Of a stretch of 64,000 nucleotides of DNA, positions 39,675 to 53,328 are shown piece by piece (the first letter of the stretch is position 1; every line of letters begins with the position of its first letter). Origin of the DNA: Ptiloglossa arizonensis (taxonomy: Eukaryota; Arthropoda; Insecta; Hymenoptera; Colletidae). The DNA is taken from NCBI RefSeq assembly GCF_051014685.1, contig NW_027478924.1:124001-188000 (forward strand). The letters are read 5' to 3'. Under the pieces are notes generated by a model. The model did not search any database. It saw only the letters and a list, made by a program, of their open reading frames with translations, and was not told the DNA's origin. The position numbers and the translations under genes were made by a program.

Positions 39675-41210
39675 GAAAATACACATACCGTTGTAATCGG
39701 GCGAGCACCTACTTTCTGACGCAACAGGAATTTTTGGGTTTGGTCAATCCGTTCGCGAGATATGGGAGTTTGAAGCTAAGAAATGGTTGAGAAGGCAACA
39801 AATTTCTCGCAATTCTGCTGCTCCAAACGCTTAACCAGAATGGCCTAGGGAAAAAATACAAATACTGTTGCAATCGGGCTACTTTCTACTTTCAGACGCA
39901 GCAGGAATTTTTGGGCTTGGTCAATCCGTTCGCGAGATATGGGAGTTTGAAGCTAAGAAATGGTTCAGCAGACAACAAATTTTTCCCACTTCTGCTGCTC
40001 CAAACGCTTAACCAGAATGCCTTGGGAAAAAATACACATACGGTTGTAATCGGGCGAGTTTCTATTTTCAGACGCAACAGGAATTTTTGGGTTTGGTCAA
40101 TCTGTTCGCGAGATATGGGAGTTTGAAGCTAAGAAATGGTTGAGAAGACAACAAATTTGGCGCACTTCTGCTGCGCCAAACGCTTAACCAGAATGGCCTA
40201 GGGGAAAAATACACATACCGTTGTAATCGGGCGAGTAGCTACTTTCAGACGCAACAGGAATTTTTGGGTTTGGTCAATCCGTTCGCGAGATATGGGAGTT
40301 TGAAGCTAAGAAATGGTTGAGAAGGCAACAAATTTTTCGCTCTGCTGCTGCTCCAAACGCTTAACAAGAGTTGCCTAGAGAAAAAATACACATACCGTTG
40401 TAATCGGGCGAGTTTCTACTTTCAGACGCAGCAGGAATTTTTGGGTTTGGTCAATCCGTTCGCGAGAAATGGGAGTTTGAATCTAAGAAATGGTTGAGAA
40501 GGCAACAAATTTTTCGCAGTTCTGCTGCTCCAAACGCTTAACCAGAATGGCCTAGGGAAAAAATACACTTACCTTTGTAAACGGGCGAGTATCTATTTTC
40601 AGGCGCAACAGGAATTTTTGGGTTTGGTCAATCCGTTCGCGAGATATGGGAGTTTGAAGCTAAGAAATGGTTGAGAAGACAACAAATTTTGCGCACTTCT
40701 GCTGCTCAAAACGCTTAACCAGAATGGCCTAGGGAGAAAATACACATACCGTTGTAATCGGGCGAGTACCTACTTTCAGATGCAAGAGGAATTTTTGGGC
40801 TCGGCCAATCCGTTCGCGAGATATGGGAGTTTGAAGCTAAGAAATGGTTGAGAAGGCAACAAATTTTGCGCACCTCTGCTGCTCCAAACGCTTAACCAGA
40901 ATGGCAAAAGGGAAAAAATACACTTACCTTTGTAATCGGGCGAGTTTCTATTTTCAGACGCAACCGGAATTTTTGGGTTTGGTCAATCCGTTCGCGAGAA
41001 ATGGGAGTTTGAAGCTAAGAAATGGTTGGGAAGGCAACAAATTTCTAGCAATTCTGCTGCTCCAAACGCTCAACCAGAATGCCCGAGGGAAAAAATACAC
41101 ATACCGTTGTAATCGGGCGAGCTTCTACTTTCAGACGCAGCAGGAATTTTTGGGTTTGGTCAATCTGTTCGCGAGATATGGGAGTTTGAAGCTAAGAAAT
41201 GGTTGAGAAG
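39675..41210 (+). repeat. Satellite units between the displaced block and the 19-monomer repeats
   Basis: Mixed right-flavour units. A segment at 40844-41035 matches 44208-44399 at the same 3364-bp offset as the 19-monomer repeat, but the following unit (41036-41210, with TTTCTAGC and GCTCAACCAG) does not match its counterpart at 44400-44574. Confidence 0.8.
40905..40909 (+). repeat. 178-bp monomer variant tag, GGCAAAAGGG
   Basis: In this unit CAAAA replaces CCTA in GGCCTAGGG, adding one base and removing the CCTAGG palindrome. The same tag is at 44269, 47810, 52945, 55601, 58611 and 63746 and nowhere left of 40 kb. It is a private marker for tracing block movement. Confidence 0.85.
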
Positions 41211-44200
41211 GCAACAAATTTTTCGCAGTTCTGCTGCTCCAAACGCTTAACCAGAATGGCCTAGGGAGAAAATACACATACCGTTGTAATCGGGCGAGCA
41301 CCTACTTTCTGACGCAACAGGAATTTTTGGGTTTGGTCAATCCGTTCGCGAGATATGGGAGTTTGAAGCTAAGAAATGGTTGAGAAGGCAACAAATTTGT
41401 CGCAATTCTGCTGCTCCAAACGCTTAACCAGAATGGCCTAGGGAAAAAATACAAATACCGTTGCAATCGGGCTACTTTTTACTTTCAGACGCAGCAGGAA
41501 TTTTTGGGCTTGGTCAATCCTTTCGCGAGATATGGGAGTTTGAAGCTAAGAAATGGTTCAGCAGACAACAAATTTTTCCCATTTCTGCTGCTCCAAACGC
41601 TTAACCAGAATGGCCTTGGGAAAAAATACACATACCGTTGTAATTGGGCGAGTTTCTATTTTCAGACGCAACAGGAATTTTTGGGTTTGGTCAATCCGTT
41701 CGCGAGATATGGGATTTTGAAGCTAAGAAATGGTTGAGAAGACAACAAATTTTGCGCACTTCTGCTGCTCAAAACGCTTAACCAGAATGGCCTAGGGGAA
41801 AAATACACATACCGTTGTAATCGGGCGAGTAGCTATTTTCAGACGCAACAGGAATTTTTGGGTTTGGTCAATCCGTTCGCGAGATATGGGAGTTTGAAGC
41901 TAAGAAATGGTTGAGAAGGCAACAAATTTTTCGCACTGCTGCTGCTCCAAACGCTTAACAAGCGTTGACTAGAGAAAAAAATACACATACCGTTGTAATC
42001 GGGCGAGTTTCTACTTTCAGACGCAGCAGGAATTTTTGGGTTTGGTCAATCCGTTCGCGAGAAATGGGAGTTTGAAGCTAAGAAATGGTTGAGAAGGCAA
42101 CAAAGTTTTCGCAGTTCTGCTGCTCCAAACGCTTAACCAGAATGGCCTAGGGAAAAAATACACTTACCTTTGTAAACGGGCGAGTATCTATTTTCAGACG
42201 CAACAGGAATTTTTGGGTTTGGTCAATCCGTTCGCGAGATATGGGAGTTTGAAGCTAAGAAATGTTTGAGAAGACAACAAATTTTTCGCAATTCTGCTGC
42301 TCCAAACGCTTAACCAGAATGGCCTAGGGAGAAAATACACATGCCGTTGTAATCGGGCGAGTACCTACTTTCAGACGCAACAGGAATTTTTGGGTTTGGT
42401 CAATCCGTTCGCGAGATATGGGAGTTTGAAGCTAAGAAATGGTTTAGAAGGCAACAAATTTCTCGCAATTCTGCTGCTCCAAACGCTTAACCAGAATGGC
42501 CTAGGGAAAAAATACAAATACCGTTGCAATCGGGCTAGTTTCTACTTTCAGACGCAGCAGAAATTTTTGGGTTTGGTCAATCCGTTCGCGAGAAATGGGA
42601 GTTTGAAGCTAAGAAATGGTTGAGAAGGCAACAAATTTTTCGCAGTTCTGCTGCTCCAAACGCTTAACCAGATTGGCCTAGGGAGAAAATACACATACCG
42701 TTGTAATCGGGCGAGTAGCTACTTTCAGACGCAACAGGAATTTTTGGGTTTGGTCAATCCGTTCGCGAGATATGGGAGTTTGAAGCTAAGAAATGGTTGA
42801 GAAGGCAACAAATTTCTCGCAATTCTGCTGCTCCAAACGCTTAACCAGAATGGCCTAGGGAAAAAATACGAATACCGTTGCAATCGGGCGAGTATCTATT
42901 TTCAGGCGCAACAGGAATTTTTGGGTTTGGTCAATCCGTTCGCGAGATATGGGAGTTTGAAGCTAAGAAATGGTTGAGAAGACAACAAATTTTGCGCACT
43001 TCTGCTGCGCAAAGCGCTTAACCAGAATGGCCTAGGGAGAAAATACACATACCGTTGTAATCGGGCGAGTACCTACTTTCAGATGCAAGAGGAATTTTTG
43101 GGCTCGGCCAATCCGTTCGCGAGATATGGGTGTTTGAAGCTAAGAAATGGTTGAGAAGGCAACAAATTTCTCGCAATTCTGCTACTCCAAACGCTTAACC
43201 AGAATGGCCTAGGGAAAAAATACAAATACCGTTGCAATCGGGCGAGTTTCTAATTTCAGACGCAACAGGAATTTTTGGGTTTGGTCAATCAGTTCGCGAG
43301 ATATGGGAGTTTGAAGCTAAGAAATGGTTGAGAAGACAACAAATTTTGCGCACTTCTGCTGCTCCAAACGCTTAACCAGAAAGGCCTAGGGAAAAAATAC
43401 ACATACCGTTGTATCGGGCGAGTACCTACTTTCAGACGCAACAGGAATTTTTGGGTTTGGTCAATCCGTTCGCGAGATACGGGAGTTTGAAGCTAAGAAA
43501 TGGTTTAGAAGGCAACAAATTTCTCGCAATTCTGCTGCTCCAAACGCTTAACCAGAATGGCCTAGGGAAAACATACAAATACCGTTGCAATCGGGCTAGT
43601 TTCTACTTTCAGACGCAGCAGGAATTTTTGGGTTTGGTCAATCCGTTCGCGAGAAATGGGAGTTTGAAGCTAAGAAATGGTTGAGAAGGCAACAAATTTT
43701 TCGCAGTTCTGCTGCTCCAAACGCTTAACCAGAATGGCCTAGAGAGAAAATACACATACCGTTGTAATCGGTCGAGTAGCTACTTTCAGACGCAACAGGA
43801 ATTTTTGGGTTTGGTCAATCAGTTCGCGAGATATGGGAGTTTGAAGCTGAGAAATGGTTGAGAAGGCAACAAATTTCTCGCACTTCTGCTGCACCAAACG
43901 CTTAACCAGAATGGCCTAGGGAAAAAATACAAATACCGTTGCAAACGGGCTACTTTCTACTTTCAGACGCAGCAGGAATTTTTGGGCTTGGTCAAACCGT
44001 TCGCGAGATATGGGAGTTTGAAGCTTAGAAATGGTTGAGAAGGCAACAAATTTGTCGCACTTCTGCTGCTCCAAACGCTTAACCAGAATGGCCTAGGGAG
44101 AAAATACACTTACCTTTGTAATCGGGCGAGTTTCTACTTTTACATGCAAGAGGAATTTTTGGGTTTGGTCAATCCGTTCGCGAGAAATGGGAGTTTGAAG

Positions 44201-44228
44201 CTAAGAAATGGTTGAGAAGGCAACAAAT
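41211..44228 (+). repeat. 19-monomer period block, copy 1
   Basis: It matches 44575-47592 at a constant distance of 3364 bp. I saw two differences by eye: T at 41836 versus C at 45200, and G at 42234 versus A at 45598, the latter inside the first box. Shared odd features include AACAAGCGTTGAC, CAGATTGGCC, GCGCAAAGCGC and the one-base loss in TTGTATCGGG. Confidence 0.92.
43468..43484 (+). other. Exact CENP-B box core
   Basis: One of only two exact sites in a GGTCAATCC unit instead of GGTCAAACC, so probably an independent T-to-C change. The unit before it lacks one A in TTGTATCGGG. Confidence 0.55.
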
Positions 44229-44574
44229 TTTGCGCACCTCTGCTGCTCCAAACGCTTAACCAGAATGGCAAAAGGGAAAAAATACACTTACCTTTGTAAT
44301 CGGGCGAGTTTCTATTTTCAGACGCAACCGGAATTTTTGGGTTTGGTCAATCCGTTCGCGAGAAATGGGAGTTTGAAGCTAAGAAATGGTTGAGAAGGCA
44401 GCAAATTTTTCGCAGTTCTGCTGCTCCAAACGCTTAACCAGAATGGCCTAGGGAGAAAATACACATACCGTTGTAATCGGGCGAGCACCTACTTTCTGAC
44501 GCAACAGGAATTTTTGGGTTTGGTCAATCCGTTCGCGAGATATGGGAGTTTGAAGCTAAGAAATGGTTGAGAAG

Positions 44575-47500
44575 GCAACAAATTTTTCGCAGTTCTGCTG
44601 CTCCAAACGCTTAACCAGAATGGCCTAGGGAGAAAATACACATACCGTTGTAATCGGGCGAGCACCTACTTTCTGACGCAACAGGAATTTTTGGGTTTGG
44701 TCAATCCGTTCGCGAGATATGGGAGTTTGAAGCTAAGAAATGGTTGAGAAGGCAACAAATTTGTCGCAATTCTGCTGCTCCAAACGCTTAACCAGAATGG
44801 CCTAGGGAAAAAATACAAATACCGTTGCAATCGGGCTACTTTTTACTTTCAGACGCAGCAGGAATTTTTGGGCTTGGTCAATCCTTTCGCGAGATATGGG
44901 AGTTTGAAGCTAAGAAATGGTTCAGCAGACAACAAATTTTTCCCATTTCTGCTGCTCCAAACGCTTAACCAGAATGGCCTTGGGAAAAAATACACATACC
45001 GTTGTAATTGGGCGAGTTTCTATTTTCAGACGCAACAGGAATTTTTGGGTTTGGTCAATCCGTTCGCGAGATATGGGATTTTGAAGCTAAGAAATGGTTG
45101 AGAAGACAACAAATTTTGCGCACTTCTGCTGCTCAAAACGCTTAACCAGAATGGCCTAGGGGAAAAATACACATACCGTTGTAATCGGGCGAGTAGCTAC
45201 TTTCAGACGCAACAGGAATTTTTGGGTTTGGTCAATCCGTTCGCGAGATATGGGAGTTTGAAGCTAAGAAATGGTTGAGAAGGCAACAAATTTTTCGCAC
45301 TGCTGCTGCTCCAAACGCTTAACAAGCGTTGACTAGAGAAAAAAATACACATACCGTTGTAATCGGGCGAGTTTCTACTTTCAGACGCAGCAGGAATTTT
45401 TGGGTTTGGTCAATCCGTTCGCGAGAAATGGGAGTTTGAAGCTAAGAAATGGTTGAGAAGGCAACAAAGTTTTCGCAGTTCTGCTGCTCCAAACGCTTAA
45501 CCAGAATGGCCTAGGGAAAAAATACACTTACCTTTGTAAACGGGCGAGTATCTATTTTCAGACGCAACAGGAATTTTTGGGTTTGGTCAATCCGTTCACG
45601 AGATATGGGAGTTTGAAGCTAAGAAATGTTTGAGAAGACAACAAATTTTTCGCAATTCTGCTGCTCCAAACGCTTAACCAGAATGGCCTAGGGAGAAAAT
45701 ACACATGCCGTTGTAATCGGGCGAGTACCTACTTTCAGACGCAACAGGAATTTTTGGGTTTGGTCAATCCGTTCGCGAGATATGGGAGTTTGAAGCTAAG
45801 AAATGGTTTAGAAGGCAACAAATTTCTCGCAATTCTGCTGCTCCAAACGCTTAACCAGAATGGCCTAGGGAAAAAATACAAATACCGTTGCAATCGGGCT
45901 AGTTTCTACTTTCAGACGCAGCAGAAATTTTTGGGTTTGGTCAATCCGTTCGCGAGAAATGGGAGTTTGAAGCTAAGAAATGGTTGAGAAGGCAACAAAT
46001 TTTTCGCAGTTCTGCTGCTCCAAACGCTTAACCAGATTGGCCTAGGGAGAAAATACACATACCGTTGTAATCGGGCGAGTAGCTACTTTCAGACGCAACA
46101 GGAATTTTTGGGTTTGGTCAATCCGTTCGCGAGATATGGGAGTTTGAAGCTAAGAAATGGTTGAGAAGGCAACAAATTTCTCGCAATTCTGCTGCTCCAA
46201 ACGCTTAACCAGAATGGCCTAGGGAAAAAATACGAATACCGTTGCAATCGGGCGAGTATCTATTTTCAGGCGCAACAGGAATTTTTGGGTTTGGTCAATC
46301 CGTTCGCGAGATATGGGAGTTTGAAGCTAAGAAATGGTTGAGAAGACAACAAATTTTGCGCACTTCTGCTGCGCAAAGCGCTTAACCAGAATGGCCTAGG
46401 GAGAAAATACACATACCGTTGTAATCGGGCGAGTACCTACTTTCAGATGCAAGAGGAATTTTTGGGCTCGGCCAATCCGTTCGCGAGATATGGGTGTTTG
46501 AAGCTAAGAAATGGTTGAGAAGGCAACAAATTTCTCGCAATTCTGCTACTCCAAACGCTTAACCAGAATGGCCTAGGGAAAAAATACAAATACCGTTGCA
46601 ATCGGGCGAGTTTCTAATTTCAGACGCAACAGGAATTTTTGGGTTTGGTCAATCAGTTCGCGAGATATGGGAGTTTGAAGCTAAGAAATGGTTGAGAAGA
46701 CAACAAATTTTGCGCACTTCTGCTGCTCCAAACGCTTAACCAGAAAGGCCTAGGGAAAAAATACACATACCGTTGTATCGGGCGAGTACCTACTTTCAGA
46801 CGCAACAGGAATTTTTGGGTTTGGTCAATCCGTTCGCGAGATACGGGAGTTTGAAGCTAAGAAATGGTTTAGAAGGCAACAAATTTCTCGCAATTCTGCT
46901 GCTCCAAACGCTTAACCAGAATGGCCTAGGGAAAACATACAAATACCGTTGCAATCGGGCTAGTTTCTACTTTCAGACGCAGCAGGAATTTTTGGGTTTG
47001 GTCAATCCGTTCGCGAGAAATGGGAGTTTGAAGCTAAGAAATGGTTGAGAAGGCAACAAATTTTTCGCAGTTCTGCTGCTCCAAACGCTTAACCAGAATG
47101 GCCTAGAGAGAAAATACACATACCGTTGTAATCGGTCGAGTAGCTACTTTCAGACGCAACAGGAATTTTTGGGTTTGGTCAATCAGTTCGCGAGATATGG
47201 GAGTTTGAAGCTGAGAAATGGTTGAGAAGGCAACAAATTTCTCGCACTTCTGCTGCACCAAACGCTTAACCAGAATGGCCTAGGGAAAAAATACAAATAC
47301 CGTTGCAAACGGGCTACTTTCTACTTTCAGACGCAGCAGGAATTTTTGGGCTTGGTCAAACCGTTCGCGAGATATGGGAGTTTGAAGCTTAGAAATGGTT
47401 GAGAAGGCAACAAATTTGTCGCACTTCTGCTGCTCCAAACGCTTAACCAGAATGGCCTAGGGAGAAAATACACTTACCTTTGTAATCGGGCGAGTTTCTA

Positions 47501-47592
47501 CTTTTACATGCAAGAGGAATTTTTGGGTTTGGTCAATCCGTTCGCGAGAAATGGGAGTTTGAAGCTAAGAAATGGTTGAGAAGGCAACAAAT
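44575..47592 (+). repeat. 19-monomer period block, copy 2
   Basis: Counterpart of 41211-44228. Beyond 47592 one additional unit (with TATCTCGC and GGTCAATCAG) intervenes before the unit with GGCAAAAGGG that follows copy 1 directly. Confidence 0.92.
46832..46848 (+). other. Exact CENP-B box core
   Basis: Copy of the 43468 site in the second 19-monomer block, exactly 3364 bp downstream. Confidence 0.55.
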
Positions 47593-49744
47593 ATCTCGCA
47601 ATTCTGCTGCTCCAAACGCTTAACCAGAATGGCCTAGGGAAAAAATACAAATACCGTTGCAATCGGGCGAGTTTCTAATTTCAGACGCAACAGGAATTTT
47701 TGGGTTTGGTCAATCAGTTCGCGAGATATGGGAGTTTGAAGCTAAGAAATGGTTGAGAAGACAACAAATTTTGCGCACCTCTGCTGCTCCAAACGCTTAA
47801 CCAGAATGGCAAAAGGGAAAAAATACACTTACCTTTGTAATCGGGCGAGTTTCTATTTTCAGACGCAACCGGAATTTTTGGGTTTGGTCAATCCGTTCGC
47901 GAGAAATGGGAGTTTGAAGCTAAGAAATGGTTGAGAAGGCAGCAAATTTTTCGCAGTTCTGCTGCTCCAAACGCTTAACCAGAATGGCCTAGGGAGAAAA
48001 TACACATACCGTTGTAATCGGGCGAGTAGCTACTTTCAGACGCAACAGGAATTTTTGGGTTTGGTCAATCCGTTCGCGAGATATGGGAGTTCGAAGCTAA
48101 GAAATGGTTGAGAAGGCAACAAATTTTTCGCACTGCTGCTGCTCCAAACGCAAAACAAGAGTTGCCTAGAGAAAAAATACACATACCGTTGTAATCGGGC
48201 GAGTTTCTACTTTCAGACGCAGCAGGAATTTTTGGGTTTGGTCAATCCGTTCGCGAGATATGGGAGTTTGAAGCTAAGAAATGGTTGAGAAGGCAACAAA
48301 TATCTCGCAATTCTGCTGCTCCAAACGCTTAACCAGAATGGCCTAGGGAAAAAATACAAATACCGTTGCAATCGGGCTACTTTTTACTTTCAGACGCAGC
48401 AGGAATTTTTGGGCTTGGTCAATCCTTTCGCGAGATATGGGAGTTTGAAGCTAAGAAATGGTTCAGCAGACAACAAATTTTTCCCACTTCTGCTGCTCCA
48501 AACGCTTAACCAGAATGGCCTTGGGAAAAAATACACATACCGTTGTAATTGGGCGAGTTTCTATTTTCAGACGCAACAGGAATTTTTGGGTTTGGTCAAT
48601 CCGTTCGCGAGATATGGGAGTTTGAAGCTAAGAAATGCTTGAGAAGACAACAAATTTTGCGCACTTCTGCTGCTCAAAACGCTTAACCAGAATGGCCTAG
48701 GGGAAAAATACACATACCGTTGTAATCGGGCGAGTAGCTACTTTCAGACGCAACAGGAATTTTTGGGTTTGGTCAATCCGTTCGCGAGATATGGGAGTTT
48801 GAAGCTAAGAAATGGTTGAGAAGGCAACAAATTTTTCGCACTGCTGCTGCTCCAAACGCTTAATAAGAGTTGCCTAGAGAAAAAAATACACATACCGTTG
48901 TAATCGGGCGAGTTTCTACTTTCAGACGCAGCAGGAATTTTTGGGTTTGGTCAATCCGTTCGCGAGAAATGGGAGTTTGAAGCTAAGAAATGGTTGAGAA
49001 GGCAACAAATTTTTCGCAGTTCTGCTGCTCCAAACGCTTAACCAGAATGGCCTAGGGAAAAAATACACTTACCTTTGTAAACGGGCGAGTATCTATTTTC
49101 AGACGCAACAGGAATTTTTGGATTTGGTCAATCCGTTCGCGAGATATGGGAGTTTGCAGCTAAGAAATGGTTGAGAAGACAACAAATTTTGCGCACTTCT
49201 GCTGCTAAAAACGCTTAACCAGAATGGCCTAGGGAGAAAATACACATACCGTTGTAATCGGGCGAGTACCTACTTTCAGATGCAAGAGGAATTTTTGGGC
49301 TCGGCCAATCCGTTCGCGAGATATGGGAGTTTGAAGCTAAGAAATGGTTGAGAAGGCAACAAATTTCTCGCAATTCTGCTGCTCCAAACGCTTAACCAGA
49401 ATGGCCTAGGGAAAAAATACAAATACCGTTGCAATCGGGCGAGTTTCTAATTTCAGACGCAACAGGAATTTTTGGGTTTGGTCAATCCGTTCGCGAGATA
49501 TGGGAGTTTGAAGCTAAGAAATGGTTGAGAAGGAAACAAATTTCTCGCAATTCTGCTGCTCCAAACGCTTAACCTGAATGGCCTAGGGAAAAAATACAAA
49601 TACCGTTGCAATCGGGCTAGTTTCTATTTTCAGACGCAGCAGGAATTTTTGGGTTTGGTCAATCCGTTCGCGAGAAATGGGAGTTTGAAGCTAAGAAATG
49701 GTTGAGAAGGCAACAAATTTTTCGCAGTTCTGCTGCTCCAAACG
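47593..49744 (+). repeat. Right-flavour satellite units
   Basis: This stretch resumes the unit order seen after 44228 and then contains segments like those later at 53-54 kb: units with GCTGCTAAAAACG near 49203 and AACCTGAATGG near 49572. No gene. Confidence 0.8.
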
Positions 49745-51008
49745 CTTAACCAGAATGGCCTAGGGAGAAAATACACATACCGTTGTAATCGGGCGAGTAG
49801 CTACTTTCAGACGCAACAGGAATTTTTGGGTTTTGTCAATCCGTTCGCGAGATATGGGAGTTTGAAGCTAAGAAATGGTTGAGAAGGCAACAAGTTTCTC
49901 GCAATTCTGCTGCTCCAAACGCTTAACCAGAATGGCCTAGGGAAAAAATACAAATACCGTTGCAAACGGGCTACTTTCTACTTTCAGACGCAGCAGGAAT
50001 TTTTGGGCTTGGTCAACCCTTTCGCGAGATATGGGAGTTTGAAGCTAAGAAATGGTTCAGAAGACAACAAATTTTTCCCACTTCTGCTGCTCCAAATGCT
50101 TAACCAGAATGGCCTAGGGAAAAAATACACATACCGTTGTAATCGGGCGAGTTTCTACTTTCAGACGCAGCAGGAATTTTTGAGCTTGGTCAAACCGTTC
50201 GCGAGATACGGGAGTTTGAAGCTAAGAAATGGTTGAGAAGACAACAAATTTTGCGCAATTCTGCCGCTCCAAACGCTTAACAAGAATGGCCTAGAGAAAA
50301 AATACACATACCTTTGTAATCGGGCGAGTTTCTAATTTCAGATGCAAGGGGAATTTTTGGGCTCGGTCAATCCGTTCGCGAGATATGGGAGTTTGAAGCT
50401 AAGAAATGGTTGAGAAGGCAACAAATTTTTCGCACTTCTGCTGCTCCAAACGCTTAACAAGAGTTGCCTAGAGAAAAAATACACATACCGTTGTAATCGG
50501 GCGAGTTTCTACTTTCAGACGCAGCAGGAATTTTTGGGTTTGGTCAATCCGTTCGCGAGAAATGGGAGTTTGAAGCTAAGAAATGGTTGAGAAGGCAACA
50601 AATTTCTCGCAATTCTGCTGCTCCAAACGCTTAACCAGAATGGCCTAGGGAAAAAATACATATACCGTTGTAATCGGGCGAGTTTCTACTTTCAGACGCA
50701 GCAGGAATTTTTGGGATTGGTCAATCCGTTCGCGAGAAATGGGAGTTAGAAGCTAAGAAATGGTTGAGAAGGCAACAAATTTTTCACAGTTATGCTGCTC
50801 CAAACGCTTAACCAGAATGTCCTAGGGAAAAAATACACTTACCTTTGTAAACGGGCGAGTTACTATTTTCAGACGCAACAGGAATTTTTGGGTTTGGTCA
50901 ATACGTTCGCGAGATATGGGAGTTTGAAGCCAAGAAATGGTTGAGAAGACAACAAATTTTGCGCACTTCTGCTGCTCAAAACGCTTAACCAGAATGGCCT
51001 AGGGAGAA
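49745..51008 (+). repeat. 8-monomer period block, copy 1
   Basis: It matches 51161-52424 at a distance of 1416 bp. Marks are GGGTTTTGTC, CAACCCTTTCGCG, CCAAATGCTTAACC, GGGATTGGTC, GGGAGTTAGAAGC and GCAGTTATGC. Private differences include CAAGTTTCTCGC and TTTTCACAG here. Confidence 0.88.
50197..50213 (+). other. Exact CENP-B box core
   Basis: First of four boxes carried by the four-copy block near 49.7, 51.2, 54.3 and 56.7 kb. Confidence 0.55.
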
Positions 51009-51160
51009 AATACACTTACCTTTGTAAACGGGCGAGTATCTATTTTCAGACGCAACAGGAATTTTTGGATTTGGTCAATCCGTTCGCGAGATATGGGAGT
51101 TTGAAGCTAAGAAATGGTTGAGAAGACAACAAATTTTGCGCACTTCTGCTGCTAAAAACG

Positions 51161-53328
51161 CTTAACCAGAATGGCCTAGGGAGAAAATACACATACCGTT
51201 GTAATCGGGCGAGTAGCTACTTTCAGACGCAACAGGAATTTTTGGGTTTTGTCAATCCGTTCGCGAGATATGGGAGTTTGAAGCTAAGAAATGGTTGAGA
51301 AGGCAACAAATTCCTCGCAATTCTGCTGCTCCAAACGCTTAACCAGAATGGCCTAGGGAAAAAATACAAATACCGTTGCAAACGGGCTACTTTCTACTTT
51401 CAGACGCAGCAGGAATTTTTGGGCTTGGTCAACCCTTTCGCGAGATATGGGAGTTTGAAGCTAAGAAATGGTTCAGAAGACAACAAATTTTTCCCACTTC
51501 TGCTGCTCCAAATGCTTAACCAGAATGGCCTAGGGAAAAAATACACATACCGTTGTAATCGGGCGAGTTTCTACTTTCAGACGCAGCAGGAATTTTTGAG
51601 CTTGGTCAAACCGTTCGCGAGATACGGGAGTTTGAAGCTAAGAAATGGTTGAGAAGACAACAAATTTTGCGCAATTCTGCCGCTCCAAACGCTTAACAAG
51701 AATGGCCTAGAGAAAAAATACACATACCTATGTAATCGGGCGAGTTTCTAATTTCAGATGCAATAGGAATTTTTGGGCTCGGTCAATCCGTTCGCGAGAT
51801 ATGGGAGCTTGAAGCTAAGAAATGGTTGAGAAGGCAACAAATTTTTCGCACTTCTGCTGCTCCAAACGCTTAACAAGAGTTGCCTAGAGAAAAAATACAC
51901 ATACCGTTGTAATCGGGCGAGTTTCTACTTTCAGACGCAGCAGGAATTTTTGGGTTTGGTCAATCCGTTCGCGAGAAATGGGAGTTTGAAGCTAAGAAAT
52001 GGTTGAGAAGGCAACAAATTTCTCGCAATTCTGCTGCTCCAAACGCTTAACCAGAATGGCCTAGGGAAAAAATACATATACCGTTGTAATCGGGCGAGTT
52101 TCTACTTTCAGACGCAGCAGGAATTTTTGGGATTGGTCAATCCGTTCGCGAGAAATGGGAGTTAGAAGCTAAGAAATGGTTGAGAAGGCAACAAATTTTT
52201 CGCAGTTATGCTGCTCCAAACGCTTAACCAGAATGTCCTAGGGAAAAAATACACTTACCTTTGTAAACGGGCGAGTTACTATTTTCAGACGCAACAGGAA
52301 TTTTTGGGTTTGGTCAATACGTTCGCGAGATATGGGAGTTTGAAGCCAAGAAATGTTTGAGAAGACAACAAATTTTGCGCACTTCTGCTGCTCAAAACGC
52401 TTAACCAGAATGGCCTAGGGAGAAAATACACATACCGTTGTAATCGGGCGAGTACCTACTTTCAGATGCAAGAGGAATTTTTGGGCTCGGCCAATCCGTT
52501 CGCGAGATATGTGAGTTTGAAGCTAAGAAATGGTTGAGAAGGCAACAAATTTCTCGCAATTCTGCTGCTCCAAACGCTTAACCAGAATGGCCTAGGGAAA
52601 AAATACAAATACCGTTGCAATCGGGCGAGTTTCTAATTTCAGACGCAACAGGAATTTTTGGGTTTGGTCAATCCGTTCGCGAGATATGGGGGTTTGAAGC
52701 TAAGAAATGGTTGAGAAGGCAACAAATTTCTCGCAATTCTGCTGCTCCAAACGCTTAACCAGAATGGCCTAGGGAAAAAATACAAATACCGTTGCAAACG
52801 GGCTACTTTCTACTTTCAGACGCAGCAGGAATTTTTGGGTTTGGTCAATCCGTTCGCGAGAAATGGGAGTTTGAAGCTAAGAAATGGTTGAGAAGGCAAC
52901 AAATTTTGCGCACCTCTGCTGCTCCAAACGCTTAACCAGAATGGCAAAAGGGAAAAAATACACTTACCTTTGTAATCGGGCGAGTTTCTATTTTCAGACG
53001 CAACCGGAAATTTTGGGTTTGGTCAATCCGTTCGCGAGAAATGGGAGCTTGAAGCTAAGAAATGGTTGAGAAGGCAGCAAATTTTTCGCAGTTCTGCTGC
53101 TCCAAACGCTCAACCAGAATGGCCTAGGGAGAAAATACACATACCGTTGTAATCGGGCGAGTAGCTACTTTCAGACGCAACAGGAATTTTTGGGTTTGGT
53201 CAATCCGTTCGCGACATATGGGAGTTTGAAGCTAAGAAATGGTTGAGAAGGCAACAAATTTTTCGCACTGCTGCTGCTCCAAACGCTTAACAAGAGTTGC
53301 CTAGAGAAAAAATACACATACCGTTGTA
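51161..53328 (+). repeat. 8-monomer block copy 2 within a larger displaced block
   Basis: The first 1264 bp copy 49745-51008. The whole segment also matches 56650-58994 at a distance of 5489-5490 bp up to about 52838, then at 5666 bp because the later copy has one more unit. Shared marks include GATATGTGAGTTTG and GCGACATATGG. Confidence 0.85.
51613..51629 (+). other. Exact CENP-B box core
   Basis: Counterpart of the 50197 site, 1416 bp (eight monomers) downstream. Confidence 0.55.
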
